Shown piece by piece: positions 50,905 through 61,031 of a stretch of DNA of 64,000 nucleotides (positions are counted from its first letter, which is position 1; every line of letters begins with the position of its first letter). The position numbers and the translations under genes are program-made. The DNA is from Micromonospora cremea (GTDB lineage Bacteria; Actinomycetota; Actinomycetes; Mycobacteriales; Micromonosporaceae), in assembly GCF_900143515.1 (NCBI RefSeq), contig NZ_FSQT01000002.1, positions 741,001 through 805,000 of the forward strand, written 5' to 3'. The notes below the pieces were generated by a model. The model saw nothing but the letters and a program-made list of their open reading frames with translations. It was not told the DNA's origin and ran no database searches.

Positions 50905-52122
50905 GTGACCGCGATCAGTTACGCCGAATACCGCGCGATGCGACGATTCCCCGCCCTCGACGGGCTCCGCGCGATTGCGGCGGTGATCGTCGTCGCCTTC
51001 CACTTCGGGGGGCCGCGGTGGACCTGGCTCTCCGGCTGGGTGGGCGTCCAACTGTTCTTCGTGCTGTCCGGTTTCCTGATCACCACGCTGCTGCTCCGCG
51101 AGGAGGAGGGGCGTGGCCGCGTCTCGCTGCGGTCCTTCTACATTCGCCGCTTCTTCCGGATCCTGCCGGTCTACTTCGTGGTGCTCGCCGCGACGTACGC
51201 CCTCGCGCACCTCAACGGCGGCGGCGCGAAGGTGCGCGAGTCGATGCCGCACTACCTGCTCATGGTCAACGAGTTCGCGCCGAACTCGGCGGTCTTCCTG
51301 CACTCGTGGACCATCGCCATCGAGTGGAAGTTCTACCTGGTCTGGCCGCTGCTCGCGTTCGTGTTCGTCACCGCCGCCGTCGTCCGCCGGATCGCGGTGA
51401 CGCTTCTGGCCATCGCGGGCCTGGTCGCGATGATCCCGTTCGCGACCGCCTGGCCCTACTGGCCGATCCACTACGTGTCGATCCTGGTTGGCTGCCTGCT
51501 GGCGGTCGTCATGCACCACCCACGGGGGTACGCGCTCATCCGGCCGTTGACCCGTCCCGTGGTGTCCTTCGCGGTGGTGGTCGGGTTCGTCGCCGTCCAC
51601 CTGTCGCTGCCGTACTGGCCGCCGGCCGCGGACGGCCACTCGGAGATGATGATCGGCGTCTACGCGGTGGCGGTGGCGATTCTGCTTCCGGCCATGCTCG
51701 CACCCGGGCTGCCGACGAAGCTGCTCTCCTGGCGGCCGCTGGTGTTCGTGGGCGAACGCTCCTACTCGCTCTACCTGGTGCAGTACATCGCCATGGCGAT
51801 GGTGGTCGGGCTGGTGCCGTCGTACGGCGTGCACGGGACCCGGCTGTTCGTCGCCACCACCGTGGTGGGCCTGCTCGCCGCCGACCTGCTGTTCCGGTGG
51901 GTTGAGCAGCCGATGATCGCGGTGGGACGCCGCCTCTCCGGGAGGGGCCGGGGAGTCCCGCCCACGCCGGCCGGCGCCCCGGCGCCCCGGTCGGCCGCGT
52001 CCTCCGAGCCGGCCGACTCCGCCGAGCGGACCGTGCCCGGCGTTCCGGTCCCCGCGCACGGGGCGTCCGCCGTTCCGGAGCCCACCCCGGTCCCGGTCAT
52101 CGACGGCGCCGCGCGGGTCTGA
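50905..52122 (+). CDS. Acyltransferase family 3 (OafA/YrhL-like)
   Basis: A 405-residue integral membrane acyltransferase. RRFPALDGLRAIAAVIVVAF with FHFGG is the N-terminal signature with the catalytic His; LFFVLSGFLITTLLL, SFYIRRFFRILPVYFVVLAA and WTIAIEWKFYLVWPLLAFVF follow in the usual order; FVGERSYSLYLVQYIAMAMV near the end is also typical. About ten membrane helices, then a ~60-residue Pro/Ala-rich tail. It O-acylates a surface polysaccharide or secondary metabolite. GTG 50905 is the start. Confidence 0.9.
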   Translation: MTAISYAEYRAMRRFPALDGLRAIAAVIVVAFHFGGPRWTWLSGWVGVQLFFVLSGFLITTLLLREEEGRGRVSLRSFYIRRFFRILPVYFVVLAATYALAHLNGGGAKVRESMPHYLLMVNEFAPNSAVFLHSWTIAIEWKFYLVWPLLAFVFVTAAVVRRIAVTLLAIAGLVAMIPFATAWPYWPIHYVSILVGCLLAVVMHHPRGYALIRPLTRPVVSFAVVVGFVAVHLSLPYWPPAADGHSEMMIGVYAVAVAILLPAMLAPGLPTKLLSWRPLVFVGERSYSLYLVQYIAMAMVVGLVPSYGVHGTRLFVATTVVGLLAADLLFRWVEQPMIAVGRRLSGRGRGVPPTPAGAPAPRSAASSEPADSAERTVPGVPVPAHGASAVPEPTPVPVIDGAARV

Positions 52123-52185
52123 CCTCCCGCTCCGCCCGGCCGCGCCACCGGCGACCTTCGGCATGACCGGAGTCACAGCCACGGC

Positions 52186-52213
52186 TGTCACGGCATGCCC
52201 CGGCCCATCCGTC
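52186..52213 (+). promoter_or_regulatory. Predicted ECF41-type promoter
   Basis: TGTCACG at 52186-52192 and CGTC at 52210-52213 are 17 bases apart, close to the published ECF41 consensus TGTCACA-N16-CGTC. It lies 34 bases before the carboxymuconolactone decarboxylase gene that precedes the ECF41 sigma gene, so autoregulation is likely. Confidence 0.65.
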
Positions 52214-52247
52214 GTACGGGTGTCGAAACCGATCAGGGGAGGTAGTC

Positions 52248-52688
52248 GTGCAGCGGATGAATCCCGGCGAGGTGGCGCCGAAGGCGTACCAGGCCGTCAT
52301 GGGGATGGAGAAGTACGCTCAGTCGAACGTCGACCACACCGTGCTGGAACTGGTCAAGCTGCGGGCGTCGATGATCAACGGGTGCGCGTACTGCGTGGAC
52401 ATGCACAGCCGGGACGCGCTCGCGAACGGCGAGTCGAGCCGGCGACTGTTCGCGGTGGCCGCCTGGCGGGAGTCGACGTTCTTCGACGAGCGGGAGCGGG
52501 CCGCGCTGGACCTCACCGACGCCGTCACCCGGCTCGGCGAGCACGGGGTGCCGGATGACGTGTGGGACACCGCCGCGAAGGTCTGGTCGGAGAAGGAACT
52601 GGCCGACCTCGTCTTCGCGATCGCCACAATCAACGTGTGGAATCGGATCGCGGTGACCATGCGGCTGGAGCCCCCGGCGCAGGTGTGA
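52248..52688 (+). CDS. Carboxymuconolactone decarboxylase family protein
   Basis: A 146-residue AhpD-like protein. VKLRASMINGCAYCVDMHSR has the CxxC motif plus the downstream His typical of the peroxidase-type members, and ELADLVFAIATINVWNRIAV is the conserved C-terminus. GGGGAGGTAG precedes GTG 52248. It overlaps the sigma factor gene by GTGA; ECF41 sigma genes are regularly paired with such a protein, a rule known for this group. Its substrate is unknown. Confidence 0.9.
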   Translation: MQRMNPGEVAPKAYQAVMGMEKYAQSNVDHTVLELVKLRASMINGCAYCVDMHSRDALANGESSRRLFAVAAWRESTFFDERERAALDLTDAVTRLGEHGVPDDVWDTAAKVWSEKELADLVFAIATINVWNRIAVTMRLEPPAQV

Positions 52689-53560
52689 CGACCGAGGCGG
52701 CAGAGGCGGCCGGTGCGCTCCAGGCGCACCGGCCGATGCTGCTCGGGCTCGCCTACCGCCTGCTCGGCAGCCGGCACGACGCCGAGGACGTGCTCCAGGA
52801 GGCGTACCTGCGCTGGCTCGGCGTGGACCGGTCGGCGGTGGAGGAGCCGCGGAAGTACCTGTCCCGCGTGGTCACCCACCTGGCCCTGGACCGGCTGCGG
52901 GCCCGGCAGGCGGCGCGTGAGACGTACGTCGGGACGTGGCTGCCCGAGCCGGTCCCGACCGCACCCTCGCCGTTCGGGCCGCTGGACCGCGCGGAGCTAC
53001 GCGACTCGCTCTCCACCGCGCTGCTGCACGTGCTGGAGCGGCTCACCCCACCGGAGCGCGCGGTGTACGTCCTGCACACCGCCTTCGACCTGCCGTACGC
53101 GGAAATCGCGGAGATCCTGGACCGGACCCCGGAGCACTGCCGACAGCTGCACCACCGCGCGACGGCCCGGGTACGACAGGAGCAGCGCCGCTTCACCGCC
53201 AGCCGGGCCGAACGGGAACGGCTGCTGGACGCGTTCCTGGCCGCCGCCCGCGATGGCGACCTGGCGACGCTCACCGGCCTGGTCGCGGCGGACGCCACGG
53301 CGTGGAACGACGGCGGCGGTCGGGCACGGGCCGCCCGCAACCCCGTCACCGGCGCAGACCGGATCGCCCGGTTCTTCGCCGGGATCTACGGCCGGGGCCG
53401 CCAGTGGACGACGCGCCGGGTGGAGCTGAACGGGGAACCAGCAGCCCTGATGACCCGTGCGGACGGCAGCCGGTACACGTTGACCGTCAGCGCGGCCGAC
53501 GGTCGGATCACCGGCGTCTACGTGGTGGGCAACCCGGAGAAGCTGCCGCCGGTCGACTGA
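52685..53560 (+). CDS. ECF41-family RNA polymerase sigma factor (SigJ-like)
   Basis: A 291-residue sigma factor. Region 2 is MLLGLAYRLLGSRHDAEDVL with QEAYLRWLGV; region 4 is RLTPPERAVYVLHTAFDLPY with AEIAEILDRTPEHCRQLHHR. The C-terminal NTF2-like domain has DGGGR in TAWNDGGGRARAARNP and ends with NPEKL, both marks of ECF41; this extension replaces an anti-sigma factor. GTG 52685 overlaps the preceding stop. It likely reads the promoter at 52186. Confidence 0.92.
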   Translation: MTTEAAEAAGALQAHRPMLLGLAYRLLGSRHDAEDVLQEAYLRWLGVDRSAVEEPRKYLSRVVTHLALDRLRARQAARETYVGTWLPEPVPTAPSPFGPLDRAELRDSLSTALLHVLERLTPPERAVYVLHTAFDLPYAEIAEILDRTPEHCRQLHHRATARVRQEQRRFTASRAERERLLDAFLAAARDGDLATLTGLVAADATAWNDGGGRARAARNPVTGADRIARFFAGIYGRGRQWTTRRVELNGEPAALMTRADGSRYTLTVSAADGRITGVYVVGNPEKLPPVD

Positions 53561-53576
53561 CCCCGGCGACGACGCG

Positions 53577-54002
53577 TCAGCCCAGCTCCGGGAACCAGAG
53601 CGCGATCTCGCGCTTGGCGCTGTCCGGCGAGTCGGACGCGTGGACCAGATTCTCCCGGTTGGACAGCGACAGGTCGCCCCGGATGGTGCCGGCGGCCGCC
53701 TTGCGCCCGTCGGTCGCGCCGACCAGCCCGCGAACCACGTCGATGACCTGGTCGCCGGAGAGCACCAGGGCGACCAGCGGACCGCCGGTCATGAAGTCCT
53801 TCAGCGGCGGGTAGAAAGCCTTGTCGACGTGCTCGGCGTAGTGCTCGTCGGCGAGCGCGGCGTCCATCGTCCGGTGCACCATCGCGTCGATCCGCAGCCC
53901 CTTGCGCTCGAAGCGGGAGAGGACCTCGCCGACCAGGCCGCGGCGGACCGCGTCGGGCTTGATCAGAACGAGGCTGCGCTCATCCGGGCTGTTGCTGGAC
54001 AC
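53577..54002 (-). CDS. ndk: Nucleoside diphosphate kinase
   Basis: A 141-residue kinase that balances nucleoside triphosphates. RSLVLIKPDAVRRGLVGEVL is the start, and NLVHASDSPDSAKREIALWF holds the phospho-accepting His (NLVHASDS, with Ala where Gly is usual). AGGAGGAACCC precedes GTG 54002. It stands alone, converging with the sigma factor gene. Confidence 0.95.
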   Translation of the reverse strand: MSSNSPDERSLVLIKPDAVRRGLVGEVLSRFERKGLRIDAMVHRTMDAALADEHYAEHVDKAFYPPLKDFMTGGPLVALVLSGDQVIDVVRGLVGATDGRKAAAGTIRGDLSLSNRENLVHASDSPDSAKREIALWFPELG

Positions 54003-54143
54003 GCTGGGTTCCTCCTGTACGCGCTGAACGCTCGGGATCGGTACGGTCAGCCTAGCGACCCGGTCCCGGCGCCGGCGCGGCGGCCGGTCTTTCCTCCGGT
54101 GGCCGATCCGGCCTAGCCTGGCCCTGACCCCGGGAGGTCCACT

Positions 54144-55547
54144 GTGGCGAATGGCGGGAACCGACCCATCGCGCCGGTACGCAAGTTGATCGGCACGGTG
54201 CTGGGCACCGTGGCCACGTTCGTCGTCCTCTTCGGGCTGGGCATGACCAGCTGGGCCATCGTGGCGCTCGGGGTCGCACTGCTGGTGCTGGCGATCGCAC
54301 TGGCCACCGTGCGCGGCGGTGGGCGCACCTGGGTCGTCGGCGTCGGGCACGTGCACAGCGCCTCCGAACCGCCCACCCAGTACGCGTTCGGCCGCTGTGA
54401 GCTGCAACTGGTGATCGACGCCCCCGGTCTGCCGCCCCGGTCCAAGAAGATCATCGAGCCGCGGGTGCCGGTCGCCAAGTGGCCGTCGCTGGGCCAGACC
54501 CTGCCGATCCGGGTCGCGCTGGACGATCAGCGGCACGTCAAGGTCCTCTGGGACGAGGTGCCCACCCACGCCGAGACCGCTACGGCCGTCGCCGACCTGC
54601 CGCCCGAGTTCGCCGACGCCGAAGCCCTCGACGAGGTGCTGATCCAGCAGGACGCCCCGCCGTGGGCCGACCGCGCGCCAGACGACGACTTCCGCGACCC
54701 GCTCGGCGACCCGTTCCGCGACCCACCCGGCCCCGACCCGCTCCGTGACGACCTGGACGTCGCGCCCCCCGAGGAACGCGAGCCGGTGGTGGTGCACCAG
54801 AGCCCCGGCGGCCCGGTGGTGCTGGAGGGCGTCGTCGTCGAGCAGCCGGCCGGCGGCCAGTCGGCCGGCAGCGGGCTCCCCCGGCGGGCCACCCCCGCGC
54901 CGCGTCCGCCCGCTGAGGAGCGCTTCGACCAGCCGGAGGACGACCGGCCCGCCCCACCCGCCGAGGACCCCTTCGACCCGCCCACCGCACAGCGCTTCGA
55001 CCCACCTCCCGCGCAGCGATCCGCTCCGGGTATGACGGATCCGCTGGACCCGCTCGACCTGCCGCTGGACGATCCCACCCCGCCCGGCACCGCGCGCGAG
55101 ACCGTCACCGCCGAGGAACTGGACGAGGCGATCTTCGGGTACGACACGGAGGCCGCCGCCGATCCGGCCGCCCCGATCAGCGGCGTGGGCCTCACGCTGC
55201 TGGTCACCGACCTGTCCCGGTCGCTGGACTTCTACCGCGATGTGCTCGGCTTCAGCGAGGTCGACCAGGGCACCGGCAACGCGGTGCTCGCCTCCGGCAC
55301 GACCCGACTGGTGCTGCGCGAGGTGACCGGGGCGGCGCCGATCAGCCGGCGGCTGGTGCACGTCAACCTCGAGGTGGACGACATCGGGGCGGCGTACGAG
55401 CGGCTGCGGGGATCGGGTGTGCGCTTCACCTACGCGCCCCGGGTCGTCAACCGGGGCACCAGGCTGGAGGTATGGGCGGCGGCGTTCCGCGACCCGGACG
55501 GCCACGGCATCGCCCTCACCCAGTGGCGCGAACGCGCCGACGCCTGA
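54144..55547 (+). CDS. Membrane protein fused to a VOC (glyoxalase) domain
   Basis: A 467-residue protein. Residues ~15-60 are two membrane helices (IGTVLGTVATFVVLFGLGMT, WAIVALGVALLVLAIALATV). A ~70-residue folded part (RTWVVGVGHVHSASEPPTQY onward) and a ~170-residue acidic, Pro-rich linker follow. The last ~125 residues are a VOC domain: GVGLTLLVTDLSRSLDFYRD, VLGFSEVDQG, and VHVNLEVDDIGAAYERL. VOC proteins bind metal and small ligands, or sequester antibiotics. The fusion to a membrane anchor is unusual. GTG 54144 follows GGGAGGTCC. Confidence 0.8.
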   Translation: MANGGNRPIAPVRKLIGTVLGTVATFVVLFGLGMTSWAIVALGVALLVLAIALATVRGGGRTWVVGVGHVHSASEPPTQYAFGRCELQLVIDAPGLPPRSKKIIEPRVPVAKWPSLGQTLPIRVALDDQRHVKVLWDEVPTHAETATAVADLPPEFADAEALDEVLIQQDAPPWADRAPDDDFRDPLGDPFRDPPGPDPLRDDLDVAPPEEREPVVVHQSPGGPVVLEGVVVEQPAGGQSAGSGLPRRATPAPRPPAEERFDQPEDDRPAPPAEDPFDPPTAQRFDPPPAQRSAPGMTDPLDPLDLPLDDPTPPGTARETVTAEELDEAIFGYDTEAAADPAAPISGVGLTLLVTDLSRSLDFYRDVLGFSEVDQGTGNAVLASGTTRLVLREVTGAAPISRRLVHVNLEVDDIGAAYERLRGSGVRFTYAPRVVNRGTRLEVWAAAFRDPDGHGIALTQWRERADA

Positions 55548-55574
55548 CCGCGGACGCGGTCGTCCGGGTCCGCG

Positions 55575-56039
55575 TCAGCCGAGGATGACCCGGCGGACGT
55601 GCAGCGCGTACGCCCAGACCAGGGCGAAGATGATGCCCAGCGCGAACAGCGACCAGTGCAGCAGGCCAGCCAGCAGAAGCAGACCCTGAAGCACGGTGCC
55701 GGCGTGCCAGGCCCACGGGCGGCGCATCACGCCGGCGAGCAGGACGGCGACCACCGCCAGGGCCACCACCGCGGCGATCGCGGCCCCGCCCAGGTCGCCG
55801 CCGACCACGCGGATCGGCTGGATGGCCAGCACCAGCACCAGCGCCTCCAGGCTGAGGGTCCCGGCGCCCAGGCCGCGTACCGCCCGCTCCGGGTTGCGCA
55901 GCCCGGACCGCCGGGGTTGCCCGACCGCGGGCTCCTCGTCCGGCGACCCGGCCGCGGGCTGGTCGGCCGGCGACGCGGCGGTGGGCTGGTCCGCTGGTGG
56001 GTGCTCGGGGGTGCGGCGGTCCCGCTCCGGGCCTGTCAT
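55575..56039 (-). CDS. DUF4233 membrane protein
   Basis: A 154-residue protein. A ~45-residue Pro/Ala-rich cytoplasmic N-terminus is followed by GLRNPERAVRGLGAGTLSLE, then four membrane helices (EALVLVLAIQPIRVVGGDLG through HWSLFALGIIFALVWAYALH). DUF4233 genes typically follow folC in actinobacteria, as here with an ATGA overlap. Function unknown; a role near folate polyglutamylation is only suggested by position. Confidence 0.85.
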   Translation of the reverse strand: MTGPERDRRTPEHPPADQPTAASPADQPAAGSPDEEPAVGQPRRSGLRNPERAVRGLGAGTLSLEALVLVLAIQPIRVVGGDLGGAAIAAVVALAVVAVLLAGVMRRPWAWHAGTVLQGLLLLAGLLHWSLFALGIIFALVWAYALHVRRVILG

Positions 56040-57370
56040 CGCTTCAGCAGCCGACGGGCGTCGGCCACCGTCACCACCGACCCGGTGATCAGCACCCCCA
56101 CCCCGCTGAGTTCACCGGGGACGTCCTCCTCGGCCAACGCCACCGCCACCTCGATCGCGTCCGGCATCTCCTCGGCCACCTCGACCCGCTCCTCGCCGAA
56201 GATCTCGCCGGCCAGCGCGGCGAGTTCGGCCGTCGGCATCGCCCGCGGCGAGCTGTTGCGGGTGACCACCACCAGATCGACCACCGGCTCCAGCAGCTCC
56301 AGCAGGCTGGACGCGTCCTTGTCGGCGAGCACGCCGACGACCGCCACCAGCTTGCTGAAGGCGAACTCCTCCTGCAACGCGGTGACGGTGGCGGCCATCC
56401 CGTGCGGGTTGTGCGCGCCGTCCAGCAGGACGGTCGGGGCGTTCCGGACCCGCTCCAGCCGACCCGGGGAACTGGCCTCGGCGAAGCCCTCCCGGACCGC
56501 CTCGATGTCCAACTGCCGCGTGGTCCCGGCACCCAGGAACGCCTCCACCGCGGCGAGTGCCACCGCGGCGTTCTGCGCCTGGTGCGCGCCGTGCAGAGGG
56601 ATGAACACGTCGTCGTAGATGCCGCCGAGCCCCTGGAGGGTGAGCACCTGACCGCCGACCGCGATGGCCCGACTCAGCACACCGAACTCGGCGCCTTCGC
56701 GGGCGATGGTCGCGCCCACCTCGGCACAGCGTTCCAGGAGGGGGCGGGCCGCCTCCTCCTCCTGCGCCGCCGCGATGACGGTGGCACCCGGGTGGATGAT
56801 GCCGGCCTTGGCCAGCGCGATGTCCTGGAGCGTGTCGCCGAGCCACTCGGTGTGGTCCAGGCCGATCGGCGTGATCACGCAGACCCCGGCCTGGATGACG
56901 TTGGTGGCGTCCTCGGCGCCGCCGAGGCCCACCTCGACGACCGCGATGTCGACCGGCGCGTCGGCGAACGTGGCGAACGCCAGCGCGGTGGTCATGTCGA
57001 AGTACGTGAGCGGCTCGTCCGACCGCGCGTCGACCAGCTCGGCCAGCGGCCGGACCTCCCGGTACACCGCGGCGAACCGCTCCTCGCTGACCGGCTCGCC
57101 GTCCAGGGCGATCCGCTCCCGGACGGTCTCCAGGTGCGGGCTGGTGTACCGGCCGGTGTGCAGCCCGAACGCCCGGAGCAGCGAGTCGATCATTCGCGCG
57201 GTGGAGGTCTTGCCGTTGGTGCCGGTCAGGTGGATCGCGGGGTACGCCCGCTGAGGGCTGCCGAGCAGATCGAGCAGCGACTCGATCCGGTCCAGCTCGA
57301 AGACCATGCGGGTGAAGCCGCGGGCGGCCAGCTCGGCCTCGGCGGCGGCGAAATCGGTACGGTCGGTCAC
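56036..57370 (-). CDS. folC: Folylpolyglutamate/dihydrofolate synthase
   Basis: A 444-residue Mur-ligase-type enzyme adding glutamate to folates. [20 protein letters not shown] is the P-loop, [20 protein letters not shown] the folate-binding loop, [16 protein letters not shown] the central acidic motif, and [20 protein letters not shown] the C-domain glutamate-binding motif; all are intact. GTG 57370 overlaps the valS stop (GTGA) and its own stop overlaps the DUF4233 start, so valS-folC-DUF4233 is one coupled operon. Confidence 0.94.
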   Translation of the reverse strand: MTDRTDFAAAEAELAARGFTRMVFELDRIESLLDLLGSPQRAYPAIHLTGTNGKTSTARMIDSLLRAFGLHTGRYTSPHLETVRERIALDGEPVSEERFAAVYREVRPLAELVDARSDEPLTYFDMTTALAFATFADAPVDIAVVEVGLGGAEDATNVIQAGVCVITPIGLDHTEWLGDTLQDIALAKAGIIHPGATVIAAAQEEEAARPLLERCAEVGATIAREGAEFGVLSRAIAVGGQVLTLQGLGGIYDDVFIPLHGAHQAQNAAVALAAVEAFLGAGTTRQLDIEAVREGFAEASSPGRLERVRNAPTVLLDGAHNPHGMAATVTALQEEFAFSKLVAVVGVLADKDASSLLELLEPVVDLVVVTRNSSPRAMPTAELAALAGEIFGEERVEVAEEMPDAIEVAVALAEEDVPGELSGVGVLITGSVVTVADARRLLKR

Positions 57371-59985
57371 GAGGGAAGCGTCTCCAGAGCAGCGTCGATC
57401 CGGACCAGGTCGGCCTCGGCGGTGGCCAGCCGGTCGCGGATCTTCGCGACCACCGGCTCGGGGGCCTTGCCGATGAAGGCCGGGTTGTCGAGCTTCGCCC
57501 GGGCCTGCGCGACCTCCTTCTCGGCCGCCGCGCGGTCCTTGGTCAGCCGTGCCCGCTCGGCGGCCACGTCGATCGACCCCCGGGTGTCCAACGCGACACC
57601 GACCGCCCCGGGCATGGCCAGCGTGGCGCTGGCCTGGAAGGCATCGCCGGCCGGGTCCAGCCGCACCAGTGAGCGGATCAGCGGCTCGTGGGCCGCGATG
57701 CCGGCGCCGCCGAGCCCGTCCAGCCGGGCTGCCACCCGCTGGGTCGGGCGCAGCCCCTGGTCGGAACGGAACCGACGGATCTCGGTGACCACCCGCTGCA
57801 CGCTGGCCAGCTCCGCCTCGGCGGCGTCGTCGATCAGCGAACGGTCGGCCACCGGCCAGGCGGCGGTCTGCACCGTCTCGCCGCCGGTCAGCGCGAGCCA
57901 CAGCTCCTCGGTGACGAACGGGATGACCGGGTGCAGCAGCCGCAGCAGCTGGTCCAGCACGTGCCCGAGCACCCGGCGGGTGTTGTCCGCCCGCTCGCCG
58001 CCCTCGGCGAGCACCGGCTTGCTCAGCTCGACGTACCAGTCGCAGACGTCGTCCCAGGCGAAGTGGTAGAGCAGGTCACACACCTTGGCGAACTCGTACG
58101 CCTCGAACTGCTCGTCGACCTCGGCGGTGACGTGCGCGAGCCGGGACAGGATCCACCGGTCGACGGTGGAGAGCTGCTCGGCGGCGGGCAGGTCACCCGT
58201 GGTGTGCGCCCCGTTCATCAGCGCGAACCGGGTGGCGTTCCAGAGCTTGTTGCAGAAGTTGCGCGAGCCCTGGCACCAGTCCTCGCTGACCGGCACGTCC
58301 TGACCGGGGTTGCCGCCCCGGGCCAGGGTGAACCGGGTGGCGTCGGCTCCGTACCGGTCGATCCAGTCCAGCGGGTCGACCACGTTGCCGAACGACTTCG
58401 ACATCTTCTTGCCGAACTGGTCGCGCACCATGCCGTGCAGGGCGACCACGTCGAAGGGCGGCCGGCCGTCCATCGCGTAGAGGCCGAACATCATCATCCG
58501 GGCGACCCAGAAGAACAGGATGTCGTACCCGGTGACCAGCACGCTGGTCGGGTAGAACTTCGCCAGCTCCGGGGTCTGCTCCGGCCAGCCGAGCGTGGAG
58601 AACGGCCACAGGCCGCTGGAGAACCAGGTGTCGAGGACATCCTCGTCCTGGTGCCAGCCCTCGCCGGTCGGCGGCGCCTCGTCGGGGCCGACGCAGACGA
58701 TCTCGCCCGCCGGGCCGTACCAGACCGGGATGCGGTGCCCCCACCAGAGCTGGCGGGAGATGCACCAGTCATGCATGTTGTCGACCCAGGCGAAGTAGCG
58801 CTTGGCCAACTCGGCCGGCTCGATCCGGACCCGGCCGTCGCGCACCGCGTCACCAGCCGCCTGGGCCAGCGGAGCGGTGTTGACGAACCACTGCAACGAC
58901 AGCCGCGGCTCGACCGTCGTACGGCAGCGCGAGCAGTGCCCGACCGCGTGCACGTACGGCCGCTTCTCCGCGACGATCCGCCCCTGCTCCCGCAGGGCGG
59001 CGACGATCGCCGGTCGCGCCTCGAGCCGGTCCAGCCCCTCGAACGGCCCGGGCACGGTGATCACACCGCGCTCGTCCATCACGGTCAGCGCGGGCAGGTC
59101 GTGCCGCTGGCCGATCTCGAAGTCGTTCGGGTCGTGCGCCGGGGTCACCTTCACCATGCCGGTGCCGAACGACGGGTCGACGTGCGCGTCGGCGACGATC
59201 GGAATGCGGCGCCCGGTCAGCGGCAGCTCGACCTCGGTGCCGATGAGGTGCTGGTACCGCTCGTCGTCCGGGTGCACCGCCACGGCGGTGTCGCCCAGCA
59301 TCGTTTCGGCCCGGGTGGTGGCCACCACGACCTCGTCGCTGTACCGGATGGAGATCAGCTCACCGTCGTCGTCGGTGTGCTCGACCTCGATGTCGGAGAG
59401 CGCGGTCAGGCAGCGCGGGCACCAGTTGATGATCCGGTTGGCCCGGTAGATGAGGCCGTCGTCGTACAGCTTCTTGAAGATCGTCTGGACGGCCCGGGAC
59501 AGGCCCTCGTCCATGGTGAAGCGCTCACGGTCCCAGTCGACGGAGTCGCCGAGGCGGCGCATCTGGCCGAGGATGGCACCGCCGGACTCGGCCTTCCACT
59601 GCCAGACCCGCTCGACGAACTTCTCCCGGCCCAGGTCGTGCCGGGATAGCCCCTGGGCGGCGAGTTGCCGCTCCACGACGTTCTGGGTGGCGATGCCGGC
59701 GTGGTCCATCCCGGGCAGCCACAGCGCCTCGAAGCCCTGCATCCGCTTCCGCCGCACCAGGGCGTCCTGCACGGTGTGGTCCAGGGCGTGGCCCATGTGC
59801 AGCGAGCCGGTGACGTTCGGCGGCGGGATGACGATGGTGAACGGGGGCTTGTCACTGTCGGCGGAGGCCCGGAAGTGCCCGGCGGCTACCCACTGCTCGT
59901 ACCGTCGCTGCTCTACCTCGGCGGGCTGGTACTGGCCGGCCAGGGTGGGGGCGTCGGGGCGTCGGGCATCGAGTCTGTCGGTCAC
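57367..59985 (-). CDS. valS: Valyl-tRNA synthetase
   Basis: An 872-residue class I synthetase charging tRNA-Val. [20 protein letters not shown] carries the HIGH motif (HMGH), [20 protein letters not shown] the KMSKS loop, and [20 protein letters not shown] the editing-domain TTRxET motif. A C-terminal coiled-coil arm ([20 protein letters not shown]) is present. GTG 59985 is chosen on homology and leaves 70 bases to the divergent gene at 60056. No T-box is visible in front of it. Confidence 0.95.
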   Translation of the reverse strand: MTDRLDARRPDAPTLAGQYQPAEVEQRRYEQWVAAGHFRASADSDKPPFTIVIPPPNVTGSLHMGHALDHTVQDALVRRKRMQGFEALWLPGMDHAGIATQNVVERQLAAQGLSRHDLGREKFVERVWQWKAESGGAILGQMRRLGDSVDWDRERFTMDEGLSRAVQTIFKKLYDDGLIYRANRIINWCPRCLTALSDIEVEHTDDDGELISIRYSDEVVVATTRAETMLGDTAVAVHPDDERYQHLIGTEVELPLTGRRIPIVADAHVDPSFGTGMVKVTPAHDPNDFEIGQRHDLPALTVMDERGVITVPGPFEGLDRLEARPAIVAALREQGRIVAEKRPYVHAVGHCSRCRTTVEPRLSLQWFVNTAPLAQAAGDAVRDGRVRIEPAELAKRYFAWVDNMHDWCISRQLWWGHRIPVWYGPAGEIVCVGPDEAPPTGEGWHQDEDVLDTWFSSGLWPFSTLGWPEQTPELAKFYPTSVLVTGYDILFFWVARMMMFGLYAMDGRPPFDVVALHGMVRDQFGKKMSKSFGNVVDPLDWIDRYGADATRFTLARGGNPGQDVPVSEDWCQGSRNFCNKLWNATRFALMNGAHTTGDLPAAEQLSTVDRWILSRLAHVTAEVDEQFEAYEFAKVCDLLYHFAWDDVCDWYVELSKPVLAEGGERADNTRRVLGHVLDQLLRLLHPVIPFVTEELWLALTGGETVQTAAWPVADRSLIDDAAEAELASVQRVVTEIRRFRSDQGLRPTQRVAARLDGLGGAGIAAHEPLIRSLVRLDPAGDAFQASATLAMPGAVGVALDTRGSIDVAAERARLTKDRAAAEKEVAQARAKLDNPAFIGKAPEPVVAKIRDRLATAEADLVRIDAALETLPS

Positions 59986-60055
59986 CCGTGAAAGTCTACG
60001 GAGGGCTTCGGCGGACCCGACGTGCGCCACCTGCCATTCGCGTACGGTGTCGGCT

Positions 60056-60742
60056 ATGTCCGACGCACATCTCACTGCGCGCCCGCTCGACGACGGTCGC
60101 GAGCCGGTGGAGCTGACCGAGGAGCCGATCCAGCTGAGCACCCGGGACCCCGGAGGCGAGCCCGACGAGCCGCGTGGTGGGTGGTCCCGGCGGCGCCGGA
60201 TCGGCTGGGCGGTCGCGCTGGTCGTCGGCCTGGCCGGTGCGGGCGTGCTGGGCGCCGGCGGCTGGCGGGTGGTGCAGCAGAAGGACACCCGGCTGACCTC
60301 GCCGGACCAGGTGGCTGGCCTGACCCGGGACGACAGCGAACGCGCGAAGAGCACGGCGGACTACCTGCGCAGCGGCCTGGCGGCCGACATCGAGCTGGAC
60401 CGCAGCTTCGGCACGGTCTACCGCGATCCGGCCGACGACAAGCGGTCGGTGCTGATCTTCGGGGGCACCACCCTGCTCTGGCAGCCGGAGCGGGACCTGG
60501 ACAGCCTCTTCGGCCTGATGTCCGACGAGACCGGCAAGGTGACCGGCCTGCGCGAGGTGTCCGCGGGCGAGCTGGGCGGCGTGATGAAGTGCGGCAACAC
60601 CAGCGGCGAGGGCGGCGACTTCGCCGTGTGCGGCTGGGCGGACCACGGCAGCGTGGTGATGGCGATGTTCCCGGGGCGGTCGGTCACCGACGCCGGAGGG
60701 CTGCTGCGCAACCTGCGCGCCGGCATGCAGACCCGGGACTGA
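60056..60742 (+). CDS. Single-pass membrane protein with extracytoplasmic domain
   Basis: A 228-residue protein. Residues 1-45 are charged, [20 protein letters not shown] starts the membrane segment, and the ~150-residue C-terminal domain ([55 protein letters not shown]) is distantly similar to the end of the protein at 41264-42694. Two cysteines may form a disulfide. It diverges from valS. Function unknown. Confidence 0.8.
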   Translation: MSDAHLTARPLDDGREPVELTEEPIQLSTRDPGGEPDEPRGGWSRRRRIGWAVALVVGLAGAGVLGAGGWRVVQQKDTRLTSPDQVAGLTRDDSERAKSTADYLRSGLAADIELDRSFGTVYRDPADDKRSVLIFGGTTLLWQPERDLDSLFGLMSDETGKVTGLREVSAGELGGVMKCGNTSGEGGDFAVCGWADHGSVVMAMFPGRSVTDAGGLLRNLRAGMQTRD

Positions 60743-60787
60743 CCCTGGGCCGGCGTCCATCCGGGCCTGGTCTTGGGTATGGAAATG

Positions 60788-60823
60788 CGTCAGGGCCACC
60801 CCAGAAATGGGGTGGCCCTGACG
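60788..60823. terminator. rRNA operon terminator, 15-bp stem
   Basis: CGTCAGGGCCACCCC at 60788-60802 pairs perfectly with 60809-60823. It lies just after the 5S gene (leftward) and also follows the rightward membrane protein gene, so it serves both directions. Confidence 0.88.
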
Positions 60824-60831
60824 AATGTTTG

Positions 60832-60949
60832 TCCGGCGGCGTCCTACTCTCCCACACCCTCACGAGTGCAGTACCATCGGCGCTGGAGGGCTTAGCTTCC
60901 GGGTTCGGAATGTGACCGGGCGTTTCCCCTCCGCCATGACCGCCGTAAC
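60832..60949 (-). rRNA. rrf: 5S ribosomal RNA
   Basis: About 117 bases. Read leftward it begins GTTACGGCGGTCATGGCGG and ends GTAGGACGCCGCCGG, and holds CGAACCCGGAAGCTAAGC, the conserved loop B/C region. The two ends pair as helix I. It follows the 23S gene by about 80 bases, as usual in an rrn operon. Confidence 0.95.
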
Positions 60950-61031
60950 TCTATCGACATGTCAAACAACACCACACAGTGTGGTCTGTTGTTCGTTTAT
61001 CGAGAGTTGCACAGTGGACGCGTAGCAGCTT

